Below, one piece after another: positions 34,612 to 42,793 of a stretch of DNA of 64,000 nt. Both the position numbers and the translations under genes were made by a program. The notes under the pieces are model-generated. The model was not told the DNA's origin. It ran no database searches and saw only the letters and a program-made list of their open reading frames with translations. Within the stretch, counting starts at the first letter, position 1; the number at the start of each line of letters is the position of its first letter. The stretch covers positions 5,266,001 to 5,330,000 of the forward strand of contig NZ_CP139781.1 in assembly GCF_019679435.2 (NCBI RefSeq), in the 5' to 3' direction. This DNA is from Actomonas aquatica (GTDB taxonomy: Bacteria; Verrucomicrobiota; Verrucomicrobiia; Opitutales; Opitutaceae).

Positions 34612-34933
34612 TTCCCCTGCAGTCTAGACCATGACCAGAGCGGGCGCATGGGCCGGAGGTCATGGTCGGAAGTCATGGTGGGGCGGCGGAGCCGCCCCAT
34701 CGAAACGCTGAAAGGCTAAAAAGCTGAAAAGCTGAAATTGGGGGGAGCCCCGAGGCTGGGGGGGGGCTGACGCACTGGAGTGACGCGGCCCGGAGGTCCG
34801 CGTCCACCTTTTGGTGATCTTTATTCTTTCCTCTTTATCTTTCTCTTTCTCCCGACGGGGCGAGATGCGGGCGGCTTCCGGGGCGCGGGGAGAAAGAGAA
34901 AGATAAAGAATAAAGGGAAAGATGAGCTCGGGC
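34612..34933. other. Intergenic region with AG-rich inverted repeat, no gene
   Basis: This 322-nt gap separates the ADOP permease gene (whose promoter must lie here) from the end of the response-regulator gene. It contains a short GGTCATGG repeat around 34627-34680, runs of GCTGAAAAGC-like sequence, and the AG-rich inverted repeat. No coding frame is credible. Confidence 0.7.
34819..34915. repeat. AG-rich long inverted repeat, element 2
   Basis: The left arm 34819-34853 pairs with the right arm 34888-34915. The right arm lacks a 7-nt GAGGAAA unit present in the left, so the arms are unequal. Sequence and arm orientation match the element at 22817-22918. It lies just after the response-regulator stop codon (34934). 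Confidence 0.8.
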
Positions 34934-35608
34934 TTAGATCAGGCCGAGCTCTCGGGCGCGGAGGGCGGCTTGGGTGCGGTCGAGGACGCCGAGTTTGCCG
35001 AGGACGTTGCTCATGTGGTTTTTGACCGTGCCTTCGGCGATGCCGAGCTGGGCGGCGATCTCCTTGTTGCTGTGGCCGGTGGCGAGGTGTTTGAGCACGT
35101 CGAGTTCGCGCGAGGAGAGCGGCTCGGTGAGTGGCTGGGGCGCGGCGCGGCGGGTTTCCTGGCCGGCGAGGCGGGAAAAATGGTTGAGCAGTTTGGCCGT
35201 GACCGAGGGCTCGATGAACGACTGGCCCTGGGCGGTGAGCTCGATGGCTTCGATGACGCGCTCGCTGGGGGAGGCCTTGAGCAGGTAGCCGACGGCGCCG
35301 GCGCTGAGCGCTTCGTAAACCTCTTCGTCGTCCTCGAAGGTGGTGAGCACGATGACGCGGGAATCGGGCATCTCGGCGGTGATGCGGCGGGTGGCCTCGA
35401 CGCCGTTGAGGCGAGGCATGCGCAAGTCCATGAGGATGATGTCCGGGCGGTGAAAGCGGGCGGCATCGATGGCCTGTTCGCCGTCGGCGGCTTCACCAAC
35501 GATGGTGAGTTGCTCGTGTTGTTCGAGCAGGATGCGCAGGCCCTCGCGGAAGAGGGCTTGGTCATCAACGAGGAGGACGCGGATCGAGGCGGAGGACGGA
35601 CTGCTCAT
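34934..35608 (-). CDS. NarL/FixJ-family response regulator
   Basis: 224 aa. The receiver domain (about 10-125) has the acidic pocket VDD, phospho-acceptor Asp61 in ILMDLRMP, Thr89/Thr90 in VLTT and Lys111 in GYLLK. A LuxR-type HTH occupies about 161-224 (LSSRELDVLKHLATGHSNKE, then TVKNHMSNVLGKL). Its start overlaps the stop of the histidine kinase gene by 4 nt, so the pair is translationally coupled. NarL-type regulators bind inverted heptamers, the site type seen before the protease operons; a link is possible but unproven. Confidence 0.95.
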   Translation of the reverse strand: MSSPSSASIRVLLVDDQALFREGLRILLEQHEQLTIVGEAADGEQAIDAARFHRPDIILMDLRMPRLNGVEATRRITAEMPDSRVIVLTTFEDDEEVYEALSAGAVGYLLKASPSERVIEAIELTAQGQSFIEPSVTAKLLNHFSRLAGQETRRAAPQPLTEPLSSRELDVLKHLATGHSNKEIAAQLGIAEGTVKNHMSNVLGKLGVLDRTQAALRARELGLI

Positions 35609-36777
35609 ACGGGCACTTCGACGGTGAGGGTAAAACCGCCGGCGGGTCGAGGCCCGGCTGTGACTTGGCCACCGAGGAGACCGATGCGTTCGCGCATGCC
35701 CTGCAGGCCGAAGCCATCGGAGGAGGGCGTGGAGGCGGCGCCCTGGCCGTCGTCCTCGACGGAGAGGCGGATGTGGGCGTCGTGGGAGAAGTCGAGGGCG
35801 AGGGCGGCGCGGGACGCGCGGGCGTGTTTGCGCACGTTGGTGAGGCCCTCCTGGGCGGCGCGGTAGAGGGCGTGTTCGGCGGCGGTGGGGAGGCGGCGGG
35901 GTTCGCCGGCGATGGTGAGTTCGACGGGCAGACCGGCGTCGGTCGTGAGGTTGCGAATGGCCTCGGCGAGGGGCGGGAGTTGGTTGTCGGTGCGCAGGGT
36001 GCCGACGGAGCGGCGCACATCGTCGAGGGCTTCGCGGCTGAGACGGGCGGCTTTTTCGACGGCGAGGGCGGCCTTGGCGGGGTCTTTGGTGCAGATGGAG
36101 CGGGCGGCCTCGAGTTGGATGTTGATGACGGTGAGGTAGTGGCCGACGCCGTCGTGGATCTCGCGGGCGAGGCGGTTGCGTTCGCGGGTGGTGGCGAGTT
36201 CCTCGGCCTGGGCGGCCTGGGCGCGGAGTTGGGCGTTGGCGGCCTCGAGTTGGTTGCTGAGAGCCATGGCGTGTTCGCGGGCGAGCAGGGCGTTTTGGGT
36301 AACGTAGGAAAACACCATGGTGAACAGGTAGGCCGGGCTGTAGGAAACGAGCACCTCACGATAGACATCGAAGCCGTAGAGCATCCAAAACACGCCGGTG
36401 GCGGCGAGGTAGATGCCAATGCCACAGGCGAGCGCGACGAGTCGCGGGAAGATGAAGACGGCTTGGCTGGCGAGGGGCAGGGCGATGATGCCGAAGAAGC
36501 CGCGGATCGGGCTCACGTAGACGATAATGAGCACGAGCGTAACCTGCAGGGCGAAGACGGCGGATTGTCGGCGGGTGTTCTCGTCATCGAAGCGGTAGGA
36601 GAACGTTCCAATCAGAATGTAGATCGTGCCGAGCAGGAAGGTGACGGCCAGACGCCAGGCTTCGCCGTGAATGTTGCTGATGAAGACGAAGGACGTGAAC
36701 GCGCCCAAGCCGGTGCCGGCGAAAGCCAGCATGCTGTAGTAGTCACCTTTGGCGGGGGCACGTTGCGAAGTTCCCAT
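35605..36777 (-). CDS. HisKA_3-type sensor histidine kinase
   Basis: 390 aa. About six membrane helices between residues 15 and 160 without a large external domain, then a linker coiled coil (about 165-195), the dimerisation/phospho-acceptor motif ERNRLAREIHDGVGHYL with His208, and a HATPase_c domain ending in VEDDGQGA and GFGLQGMRERIGLLGG. DesK/NarX-like kinases of this type pair with NarL-family regulators, here the adjacent gene. The lack of an external sensor suggests it senses membrane state. Confidence 0.94.
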   Translation of the reverse strand: MGTSQRAPAKGDYYSMLAFAGTGLGAFTSFVFISNIHGEAWRLAVTFLLGTIYILIGTFSYRFDDENTRRQSAVFALQVTLVLIIVYVSPIRGFFGIIALPLASQAVFIFPRLVALACGIGIYLAATGVFWMLYGFDVYREVLVSYSPAYLFTMVFSYVTQNALLAREHAMALSNQLEAANAQLRAQAAQAEELATTRERNRLAREIHDGVGHYLTVINIQLEAARSICTKDPAKAALAVEKAARLSREALDDVRRSVGTLRTDNQLPPLAEAIRNLTTDAGLPVELTIAGEPRRLPTAAEHALYRAAQEGLTNVRKHARASRAALALDFSHDAHIRLSVEDDGQGAASTPSSDGFGLQGMRERIGLLGGQVTAGPRPAGGFTLTVEVPV

Positions 36778-36902
36778 GGCGGCGGAGTGTAGCAGATCGG
36801 TGGGACGGAAAGGAATAGGTCGATGGTCACGGTGAACGGGCGGGGCGTCGTGACGAGTTTGTTACGCGGAATAATTTTCTGTGGCTGGACTCTGAACGAG
36901 TA

Positions 36903-37457
36903 ATGCAATCGCCTCGCTTCGTGCCCCCTCGTTCCGTCGTTACCGCGGCTGTCCAAGCCAACCTCGTCCTTGTGGCCCAAGGACAGGGCGTGATTCAGAG
37001 CCTCGGCCAGCAACGCTACACCCGGCCCTATGCGGGCTGTTTCAACTCATCGGCGGGCGGGCATTTCCGGCACGCGATCGAGCATTACCAAGCCTTCCTG
37101 CAGGCGGTGAAAACGGGCGAGCTGGACTACGAGAATCGGGCCCGGGACTTGCAGATCGAATCGTTGGCCGACTATGCGGCGGCGGCGTGGGAGCAGATCG
37201 CCGCGGGCCTCCAGGCGCTGGTGGGCGGGGCGCATGACGGTCAGCGCCTGACCATGGCGTCGGAGAGCGTGGAGGGCGGCACCATGCAGACCTCGGTGGA
37301 GCGCGAGCTGGAGTTTTTGATCAATCACACGGTGCATCATTTCGCGCTCATCGCGGTGATCGCGCAGGCCCATGGCGCGTCGGTGCCGCAGGATTTTGGC
37401 ATGGCGCCCTCGACGCTCAAGTATCGCGAAGCGCAGGAGCCGGCATGTGCACGTTGA
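36903..37457 (+). CDS. DinB-like protein
   Basis: 184 aa. Helical DinB-superfamily pattern with metal-ligand histidines: GGHFRHAIEHYQAFL early and FLINHTVHHFALI late. DinB-fold proteins are often metal-dependent thiol transferases or hydrolases; the exact reaction here is unknown. It is the first gene of a plus-strand run reaching PlsC and overlaps the NRDE gene by 13 nt. Confidence 0.85.
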   Translation: MQSPRFVPPRSVVTAAVQANLVLVAQGQGVIQSLGQQRYTRPYAGCFNSSAGGHFRHAIEHYQAFLQAVKTGELDYENRARDLQIESLADYAAAAWEQIAAGLQALVGGAHDGQRLTMASESVEGGTMQTSVERELEFLINHTVHHFALIAVIAQAHGASVPQDFGMAPSTLKYREAQEPACAR

Positions 37458-38200
37458 GTTGGCGACCGGCGGAAGCCGGCTACACCCTGTGGTTTAATCG
37501 CGATGAGCTGCACAGTCGGGCGGCGGAGGAGCCTCCGCGGGAGTTTCGCACCATCGGCGGCGTCGCCTGGCTGGCGCCGACTGACCCGGACAGCGGCGGC
37601 ACGTGGCTGATGGTGAATCAGCAGGGCGTGACCGTGGCGCTGCTCAATGACTACGGCTCGACCTGGAGTGAACCGCTCGACGGGCCGCGCGAAAGCCGGG
37701 GACGTCTCGCACCGTTGGCGGCGGCGGCTGGCACCGCGACGGATGCCATCGGCCTGGCGCTGCGGGCGGGCGGACTGGACCGCACGCCGCCGTTTAATCT
37801 GGTGGCGATCGACGGCGACGGCGGCGCGGCGCACCTGCATTGGAATGGAGCAGAGATCCGGCTGCGCGAGGGCGACGACGTGGCGGCGCCGCTGACGTCA
37901 TCCTCCTACGCCTCCGAACGGGTGGTGGCGGCGCGGCAGCGGGCGTATCCGCGCAACGCCGATGCGGCGGCGTTGGCGGCGTATCATCATTCTCATGACA
38001 CGGAGCGCGGGGCGGAATCGGTCAACATGAGTCGGGCGGATGCGGCGACCCGCAGCATCACGCAGGTGCGGGTGGGGCCGGAGTGGGTGGTGTTGGATTA
38101 CGAGCCGCAGAACTGGCCGGGCGCACCGCGGGTGGCCGGTGGGCCCCGCCAATGGCGGCTGCCGCGGCAGGATGTCTTTTCGTCCATCAATGCGGAATAG
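37445..38200 (+). CDS. NRDE (TANGO2-like) family protein
   Basis: 251 aa. It starts MCTLSW and includes the family hallmark FNRDELHSRA at about 18-27, then GGTWLMVNQQGVTVALLND. The conserved Cys at position 2 is typical. TANGO2/NRDE proteins have been linked to haem or lipid handling and lack a settled enzymatic activity. It overlaps the upstream DinB gene, consistent with an operon. Confidence 0.92.
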   Translation: MCTLSWRPAEAGYTLWFNRDELHSRAAEEPPREFRTIGGVAWLAPTDPDSGGTWLMVNQQGVTVALLNDYGSTWSEPLDGPRESRGRLAPLAAAAGTATDAIGLALRAGGLDRTPPFNLVAIDGDGGAAHLHWNGAEIRLREGDDVAAPLTSSSYASERVVAARQRAYPRNADAAALAAYHHSHDTERGAESVNMSRADAATRSITQVRVGPEWVVLDYEPQNWPGAPRVAGGPRQWRLPRQDVFSSINAE

Positions 38201-38230
38201 GGCGACGGAAGCCGATCTCCCACGCCGCGT

Positions 38231-38665
38231 ATGAAGCAATCAATCCAACTCTCGAAGGGCCTTACGGTGGTGAGCTGGGTGACGCGAATCGTCGCCGCGG
38301 TGATCCTGTTGCAGACCCTGTTTTTTAAGTTTAGTGCGCATCCCGATTCGGTGGCGATTTTCACCGCGGTGGGCCAGGAGCCGATCGGCCGCATCGGTTC
38401 CGGTATCGTGGAACTGATCGCCAGCGTGATGCTGTTTGTGCCCGGTCTGGTGGCCGTGGGAGCGGCGCTGGCGGTGGGCACGATGAGCGGCGCGATCTTC
38501 TTTCATCTCACCTCGCTCGGGGTGGTGGTGAATGACGACGGCGGGACTTTGTTCTCGCTGGCCATCGTGGTGTGGGTCTGCAGCGCGGTGGGGCTGTGGC
38601 TGTATCGCGGCACCTTGCCGGTAATCGGACCCAAACTGGTCGGCCGGACGGGAGGTGTCTCGTGA
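38231..38665 (+). CDS. DoxX family membrane protein
   Basis: 144 aa with four membrane helices (about 14-29, 52-71, 75-97, 108-125). The motif VILLQTLFFKFSAHPDSVAIF and EPIGRIGSGIVELIASVML match DoxX-type proteins. Function in this context is unknown; some DoxX proteins support redox or oxidative-stress complexes. It overlaps the YHS gene by 4 nt. Confidence 0.88.
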   Translation: MKQSIQLSKGLTVVSWVTRIVAAVILLQTLFFKFSAHPDSVAIFTAVGQEPIGRIGSGIVELIASVMLFVPGLVAVGAALAVGTMSGAIFFHLTSLGVVVNDDGGTLFSLAIVVWVCSAVGLWLYRGTLPVIGPKLVGRTGGVS

Positions 38666-39129
38666 ATCCCGCGATCAAATGCAGCCGAACGCTGGGCCGT
38701 TTTATCAATCTCTTCCTCATCGCCGGACTGTTGGCCTTTGGCCTGCGTGCTGACGAAGTGAATACAAACTGGCGCGGGCTCGCGATCAAGGGTTACGACC
38801 CGGTGGCCTACTTCACGGAAGGCAAACCGGTGGAGGGCGACAGCGACTTCGAATTTGAATGGCGGGATGCGACCTGGCGTTTTGCCAGCGCGGCACACCG
38901 GGATCGTTTTGCGAAGGATCCGGAGGCGTATGCCCCGCAGTATGGCGGCTACTGCGCGTGGGCGGTGAGTCAGAACAAACTCGCGCCGATCGATCCGGAG
39001 GCGTGGCGCATCGTCGACGGGAAGCTGTATCTGAACTATTCACCCAAGGTGCAACGCGACTGGGAGCAGGATATTCCCGGTTTTATCGAACTTGCCGATG
39101 GCTACTGGCCCACATTGCGAAAGGAGTGA
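38662..39129 (+). CDS. Exported YHS-domain protein
   Basis: 155 aa from GTG 38662, which overlaps the DoxX stop (GTGA). Residues 1-30 are a signal peptide (FLIAGLLAFGLRADE). The mature protein has the YHS pattern: AIKGYDPVAYFTEGKPVEGD, FASAAHRDRFAKDPEAYAPQ and YGGYCAWAVSQ. The domain may bind a metal through its Tyr, His or Cys residues. Pairing with a DoxX gene is often seen. Periplasmic. Confidence 0.88.
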   Translation: MNPAIKCSRTLGRFINLFLIAGLLAFGLRADEVNTNWRGLAIKGYDPVAYFTEGKPVEGDSDFEFEWRDATWRFASAAHRDRFAKDPEAYAPQYGGYCAWAVSQNKLAPIDPEAWRIVDGKLYLNYSPKVQRDWEQDIPGFIELADGYWPTLRKE

Positions 39130-39130
39130 C

Positions 39131-40228
39131 GTGGCCGGTGCGACGTCGTTAGCGGGGCCGGTCGACGGAGGCGTCGGCGGTCTCATGCGGTGGCAGCGGC
39201 TGGCGGTGTCGCGGTGGGTGCGGCTGACACAGTGGGAGTATTGGCCGATCTGGGCGATCTATCTGCCAGTGTTTTTCTACGGACTTTGGTTGGCGGTGTG
39301 GCATCGCGGGGCGACGGTGTTCTCGGCGGCAAATCCCGGCATGCCGGCGGCCGGTGGATTGGTGGGGTATTCCAAGTCCGCCATCCTCGAAGGGCTGGCC
39401 GGCGCCGGCGACGCGGTGGCGACGTGGGCGCTGATCGCCCCGGGGGCGTTTCCGGAGCGCAACGCGGCGGTGCGGCGGTTTATGGCGGAGCATCAGCTGG
39501 GTTATCCGGTGGTGCTGAAGCCGGACCTAGGAGAGCGTGGCTCGGGCGTCGTGATCGCCAAGAACGCGGCGGAGGTGGAGGTCGTGCTGCGGACGGAGCC
39601 GACGGCGTTGATCGCGCAGGCGTATGTGCCGGGCGTGGAGTGGGGCGTGTTTTATGTGCGGCGACCGGGGGCGGCGAAGGGCGAGATTTTTGCGATCACC
39701 GACAAACGTATGGTGCACGTGGTGGGCGACGGGCGAAGCAGTCTGGAACGGTTGATCCTAAACGACGCGCGCGCGGTGGGCATGGCGCGATTCTTCCGGC
39801 AGAAGTTCGCCGCGCGGTTGGGCGAAGTGCCGGCGGCAGGGGAACGCGTGATGCTGAGCGAACTCGGCACGCACTGCCGCGGGGCGATGTTTTTGGACGG
39901 TGCGGCGCTGGAGACGCCGGAACTGGTGCAGGCGGTCGAGGCGGTGAGTCGGCAGTTTGAAGGGTTTTATTTTGGCCGCTACGACCTGCGCGCGGAATCG
40001 ACCGAGGCGATGCAGGCGGGGCGGTTTAAGGTCATCGAACTGAACGGTGTGTCTTCGGAAGCCACGGCGATGTATGACCCGAAACATTCGGTGTGGTTTG
40101 GCTGGCGCACCCTGTGCCGGCAGTGGCGGATCGCATTTGAAATTGGCGCGGCCAATCGCCGTGCCGGCGCACGGGTGTGGTCCGTGCGGGAACTGTGGAC
40201 CCTATTACAGGAGCAACGAAAAGCATGA
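39131..40228 (+). CDS. ATP-grasp family protein with N-terminal membrane segment
   Basis: 365 aa from GTG 39131, which follows the YHS stop directly and has AAGGAG 4 nt before it; ATG 39185 is an alternative. One hydrophobic segment (about 34-52, YWPIWAIYLPVFFYGLWLAV). The ATP-grasp core is VVLKPDLGERGSGVVIAKN (ATP-binding loop and lysine), LIAQAYVPGVEWGVFYVRR and the metal ligands near FKVIELNGVSSE. ATP-grasp enzymes join a carboxylate to an amine through an acyl-phosphate. Position directly before two N-acyltransferase genes suggests a role in making or modifying an amino-acid head group. Stop overlaps the next ATG. Confidence 0.85.
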   Translation: MAGATSLAGPVDGGVGGLMRWQRLAVSRWVRLTQWEYWPIWAIYLPVFFYGLWLAVWHRGATVFSAANPGMPAAGGLVGYSKSAILEGLAGAGDAVATWALIAPGAFPERNAAVRRFMAEHQLGYPVVLKPDLGERGSGVVIAKNAAEVEVVLRTEPTALIAQAYVPGVEWGVFYVRRPGAAKGEIFAITDKRMVHVVGDGRSSLERLILNDARAVGMARFFRQKFAARLGEVPAAGERVMLSELGTHCRGAMFLDGAALETPELVQAVEAVSRQFEGFYFGRYDLRAESTEAMQAGRFKVIELNGVSSEATAMYDPKHSVWFGWRTLCRQWRIAFEIGAANRRAGARVWSVRELWTLLQEQRKA

Positions 40229-40968
40229 AGACGATAGCAGCACCGATCGAAGTGGAGACCGAACGTTATGTCCTGCGCATGGGGACCGGGGCGGAGGATT
40301 TGGCGGCGGCGCAGCGCCTGCGCTTTGAGGTATTCAATTTGGAACTACAGCGCGGGCTGGTGGAGTCGTATGCGTCGGGACGCGACGAAGATCGTTTTGA
40401 TGCGGTGTGTGATTTGATGCTGGTGATGGAGCGCGACAGCGGCGCGGTGGTGGGCACGTATCGCATGCAGACCGGGCTGAGCGCGGCACAGCATTTGGGG
40501 TATTACAGCGGGGCGCAGTTTGACCTTTCGCCGATGGAGCCGGCGCGGCATCAAATCCTGGAGTTGGGGCGCGCCTGCGTGGCGGAGGCGCATCGCAACC
40601 AGACCGTCATCGGGCTGTTGTGGAAAGGCATCGCGCGCTACGCCCAGGCGCATGGGGCGCGGTATCTGGTCGGTTGCAGTTCCCTCATCTCGCAGGATGC
40701 CGGCGCCGGCATGGGCACGTATGAGCAGCTGGCCAAACGTTACCTGGTGGAGGAACCGTGGCGGACGCGGCCGTTGGCGGATCATCGTTGTGACGTGCCG
40801 GCGAGTGAGCCGGCGAAGGTGCCGAAGTTGATGGCGGCTTACCTCATGCTCGGGGCGCGGATTTGTGGGGAACCCTCGCTGCATCGCGAGTTTGGCACGA
40901 TCGAGTTTTTGACGTGGCTCGACCTCGACGGGCTGGCGCCGCGGGTGGCGCGAAAGTTTCTGGGTTGA
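40225..40968 (+). CDS. OlsB-like GNAT N-acyltransferase, copy 1
   Basis: 247 aa from ATG 40225. Segments AAQRLRFEVFNLEL, GRDEDRFDAVCDLMLV, GTYRMQTGLSA, ILELGRACV, YLVGCSSLIS and HREFGTIEFLT define the OlsB/hemolysin-like GNAT acyltransferase family. OlsB transfers a 3-hydroxyacyl chain from ACP to the alpha-amino group of ornithine or another amino acid, the first step to ornithine-type lipids. The head group used here is unknown. Coupled to the ATP-grasp gene by a 4-nt overlap. Confidence 0.9.
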   Translation: MKTIAAPIEVETERYVLRMGTGAEDLAAAQRLRFEVFNLELQRGLVESYASGRDEDRFDAVCDLMLVMERDSGAVVGTYRMQTGLSAAQHLGYYSGAQFDLSPMEPARHQILELGRACVAEAHRNQTVIGLLWKGIARYAQAHGARYLVGCSSLISQDAGAGMGTYEQLAKRYLVEEPWRTRPLADHRCDVPASEPAKVPKLMAAYLMLGARICGEPSLHREFGTIEFLTWLDLDGLAPRVARKFLG

Positions 40969-41138
40969 GGCGTGGCGCGGCGCCGACGTCACGGCCGTGT
41001 GGCGAACAGGCAAGGGCCGCGTGACGATGGTTACAATCCGCCGACGTGGGCGCGCCGCTCTTGCGAGCTGGTGCGGCGCAGCGCAGGGAGTTGAACTGCC
41101 GCGAAGGCCATGGGGGCCGGTGCGGCGGCTATTATCCC

Positions 41139-41882
41139 ATGAGCGTGCAAGCGTCATTTCCGCCGGTCGGCACCGAGCGTTATCGAGTCCATTTTGCGGC
41201 GAACGAACAGGACCTGTGGGCCGCCCAGCGGCTGCGGTTTGAGGTGTTTAATCTGGAGCTCAACGAGGGGCTTGTGGCGTCGCACATGATCGGGCGCGAT
41301 GAGGATGGGTTTGATCCGGTTTGTGAACATCTGTTGGTGACGGATCAGGCGGACGGGAAGGTGGTCGGCACCTATCGGATGCAGGCCGGACTCTCGGCGG
41401 CGGCGCACCTCGGTTATTACAGCGAGCAGGAGTTTGATTTTGGTCCGTTCGCCGCGCGGCGTGGCGAGATTTTGGAGCTTGGGCGCGCCTGTGTGGCGGC
41501 GGAGCATCGCAACCAGAGTGTGCTGTCGTTGCTATGGCGCGCCATCATGCAACATGCGCGCCGGCGGGGGCAGCGGTATTTGATCGGTTGCAGCTCGTTG
41601 TCGTCGTTGGACGAAGCCGGAGGGCTGGAAACGTATCGTAATCTCGCGGCGCATTACCTCGCGGCGCCGGAGTGGCGGACGCGGCCGGTGGCATCCTGTC
41701 GGTGTCGGTCGGGGACGGCCGATGCGTTGGCGGTGCCGCGATTGATGGTGGCGTATTTGGCGGCGGGGGCGCGGGTGTGTGGCGAGCCGGCGATCGACCG
41801 CGAGTTTGGCACGATCGACTTCCTGACGGTGCTCGACCTCGACGCGTTGTCGCCGCGCTTTGCGCGAAAATACCTCGCCTGA
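41139..41882 (+). CDS. OlsB-like GNAT N-acyltransferase, copy 2
   Basis: 247 aa from ATG 41139, the same length as copy 1 and clearly its paralogue: AAQRLRFEVFNLELN, GRDEDGFDPVCEHLLV, GTYRMQAGLSAAAHLGYY, LELGRACVA, GCSSL and REFGTIDFLTVLDLD. The duplication is tandem with a 170-nt spacer. The two copies may differ in acyl chain or amino-acid acceptor. Followed by PlsC after 31 nt. Confidence 0.9.
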   Translation: MSVQASFPPVGTERYRVHFAANEQDLWAAQRLRFEVFNLELNEGLVASHMIGRDEDGFDPVCEHLLVTDQADGKVVGTYRMQAGLSAAAHLGYYSEQEFDFGPFAARRGEILELGRACVAAEHRNQSVLSLLWRAIMQHARRRGQRYLIGCSSLSSLDEAGGLETYRNLAAHYLAAPEWRTRPVASCRCRSGTADALAVPRLMVAYLAAGARVCGEPAIDREFGTIDFLTVLDLDALSPRFARKYLA

Positions 41883-41913
41883 CTGGCAGGTTTGGGCGTG
41901 ATGGGCGGCTCGC

Positions 41914-42717
41914 ATGGCCGTCTTTGGACCGAATACCCCATCTCCTCCCATCCCGTGGCGTTGGTCGCTGCGCGGGGTTGGTCGGGTGGCGGCGTTGCTG
42001 GGTGGAGCTGGAGGCAGCGCGTTGGAATACCTGCGGATGCCGCGCGAGGAACGGACCTCGGTGGCGGGCAAAGCACGCTGGTTGCAACGGACGTGTCGGC
42101 GAGCGTTGCGGGCGTTCAAAATCGAGGTGGTGGCTGAGGGGGAAGCGTTGCCGCATGGGGTGATGCTCGCGCCCAACCATGTGAGTTACATGGATATTTT
42201 GGTGCTGTCCGCGCTGGCGCCGACGGTGTTTGTGGCGAAGTCGGAGGTGAAGGGCTGGCCGCTGTTTGGGTGGTTTGCGCGGATGGCGGGAACCTTGTTT
42301 ATCCGGCGGCAAGTGCGCGCGGATGTCGTGCGGGTGGGGGAGCAGTTGGCGCCGGTGATGGCGGCGGGGGTGAACCTGGTGGTGTTTCTCGAAGGCACGA
42401 GCACGGATGGGCAGGACGTGAACCCGTTTCGTCCGTCGATGCTGGAGCCGGCGGTGAAGGCGAGTTGGCCGCTGTGTCCGGTGGCTTTGCGCTACGAGGT
42501 GCCGGCGGGGCGGGATGCGACTTGGGAAGTGGCGTGGTGGGGATCGATGCCGCTGTTGCCGCATGTGATCGGGTTTGCGGGCCTGGAGTGGGTGCGGGTG
42601 CACGTTCGGCGGGCGGCGGTGCTGACGGCGGAGGGCGATCGGAAGGAGCTCGCGGCTCAGCTGGAGGCGCAGGTGCGGGCACTTTTGCACGGAGAATCGG
42701 GCGCGCGGCGTGAGTGA
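41914..42717 (+). CDS. 1-acylglycerol-3-phosphate-type O-acyltransferase (PlsC/OlsA-like)
   Basis: 267 aa. The acyltransferase motif I APNHVSYMD (Asn88-His89 to Asp94) is the catalytic HxxxxD variant, followed by GTLFIRR (motif II) and FLEGTST with Glu160 (motif III). PlsC acylates lysophosphatidic acid; the homologue OlsA adds the second acyl chain to lyso-ornithine lipid. Location after two OlsB-like genes favours an OlsA-type role, by inference. A hydrophobic segment near residues 18-36 may associate with the membrane. Confidence 0.92.
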   Translation: MAVFGPNTPSPPIPWRWSLRGVGRVAALLGGAGGSALEYLRMPREERTSVAGKARWLQRTCRRALRAFKIEVVAEGEALPHGVMLAPNHVSYMDILVLSALAPTVFVAKSEVKGWPLFGWFARMAGTLFIRRQVRADVVRVGEQLAPVMAAGVNLVVFLEGTSTDGQDVNPFRPSMLEPAVKASWPLCPVALRYEVPAGRDATWEVAWWGSMPLLPHVIGFAGLEWVRVHVRRAAVLTAEGDRKELAAQLEAQVRALLHGESGARRE

Positions 42718-42793
42718 GCGTTGGCTTGTGCTGGGCGGGGGGATGGCCTTGAGTCCCGGCCTCGACTCCCAACCTCCAACCTGATCTTTCACC

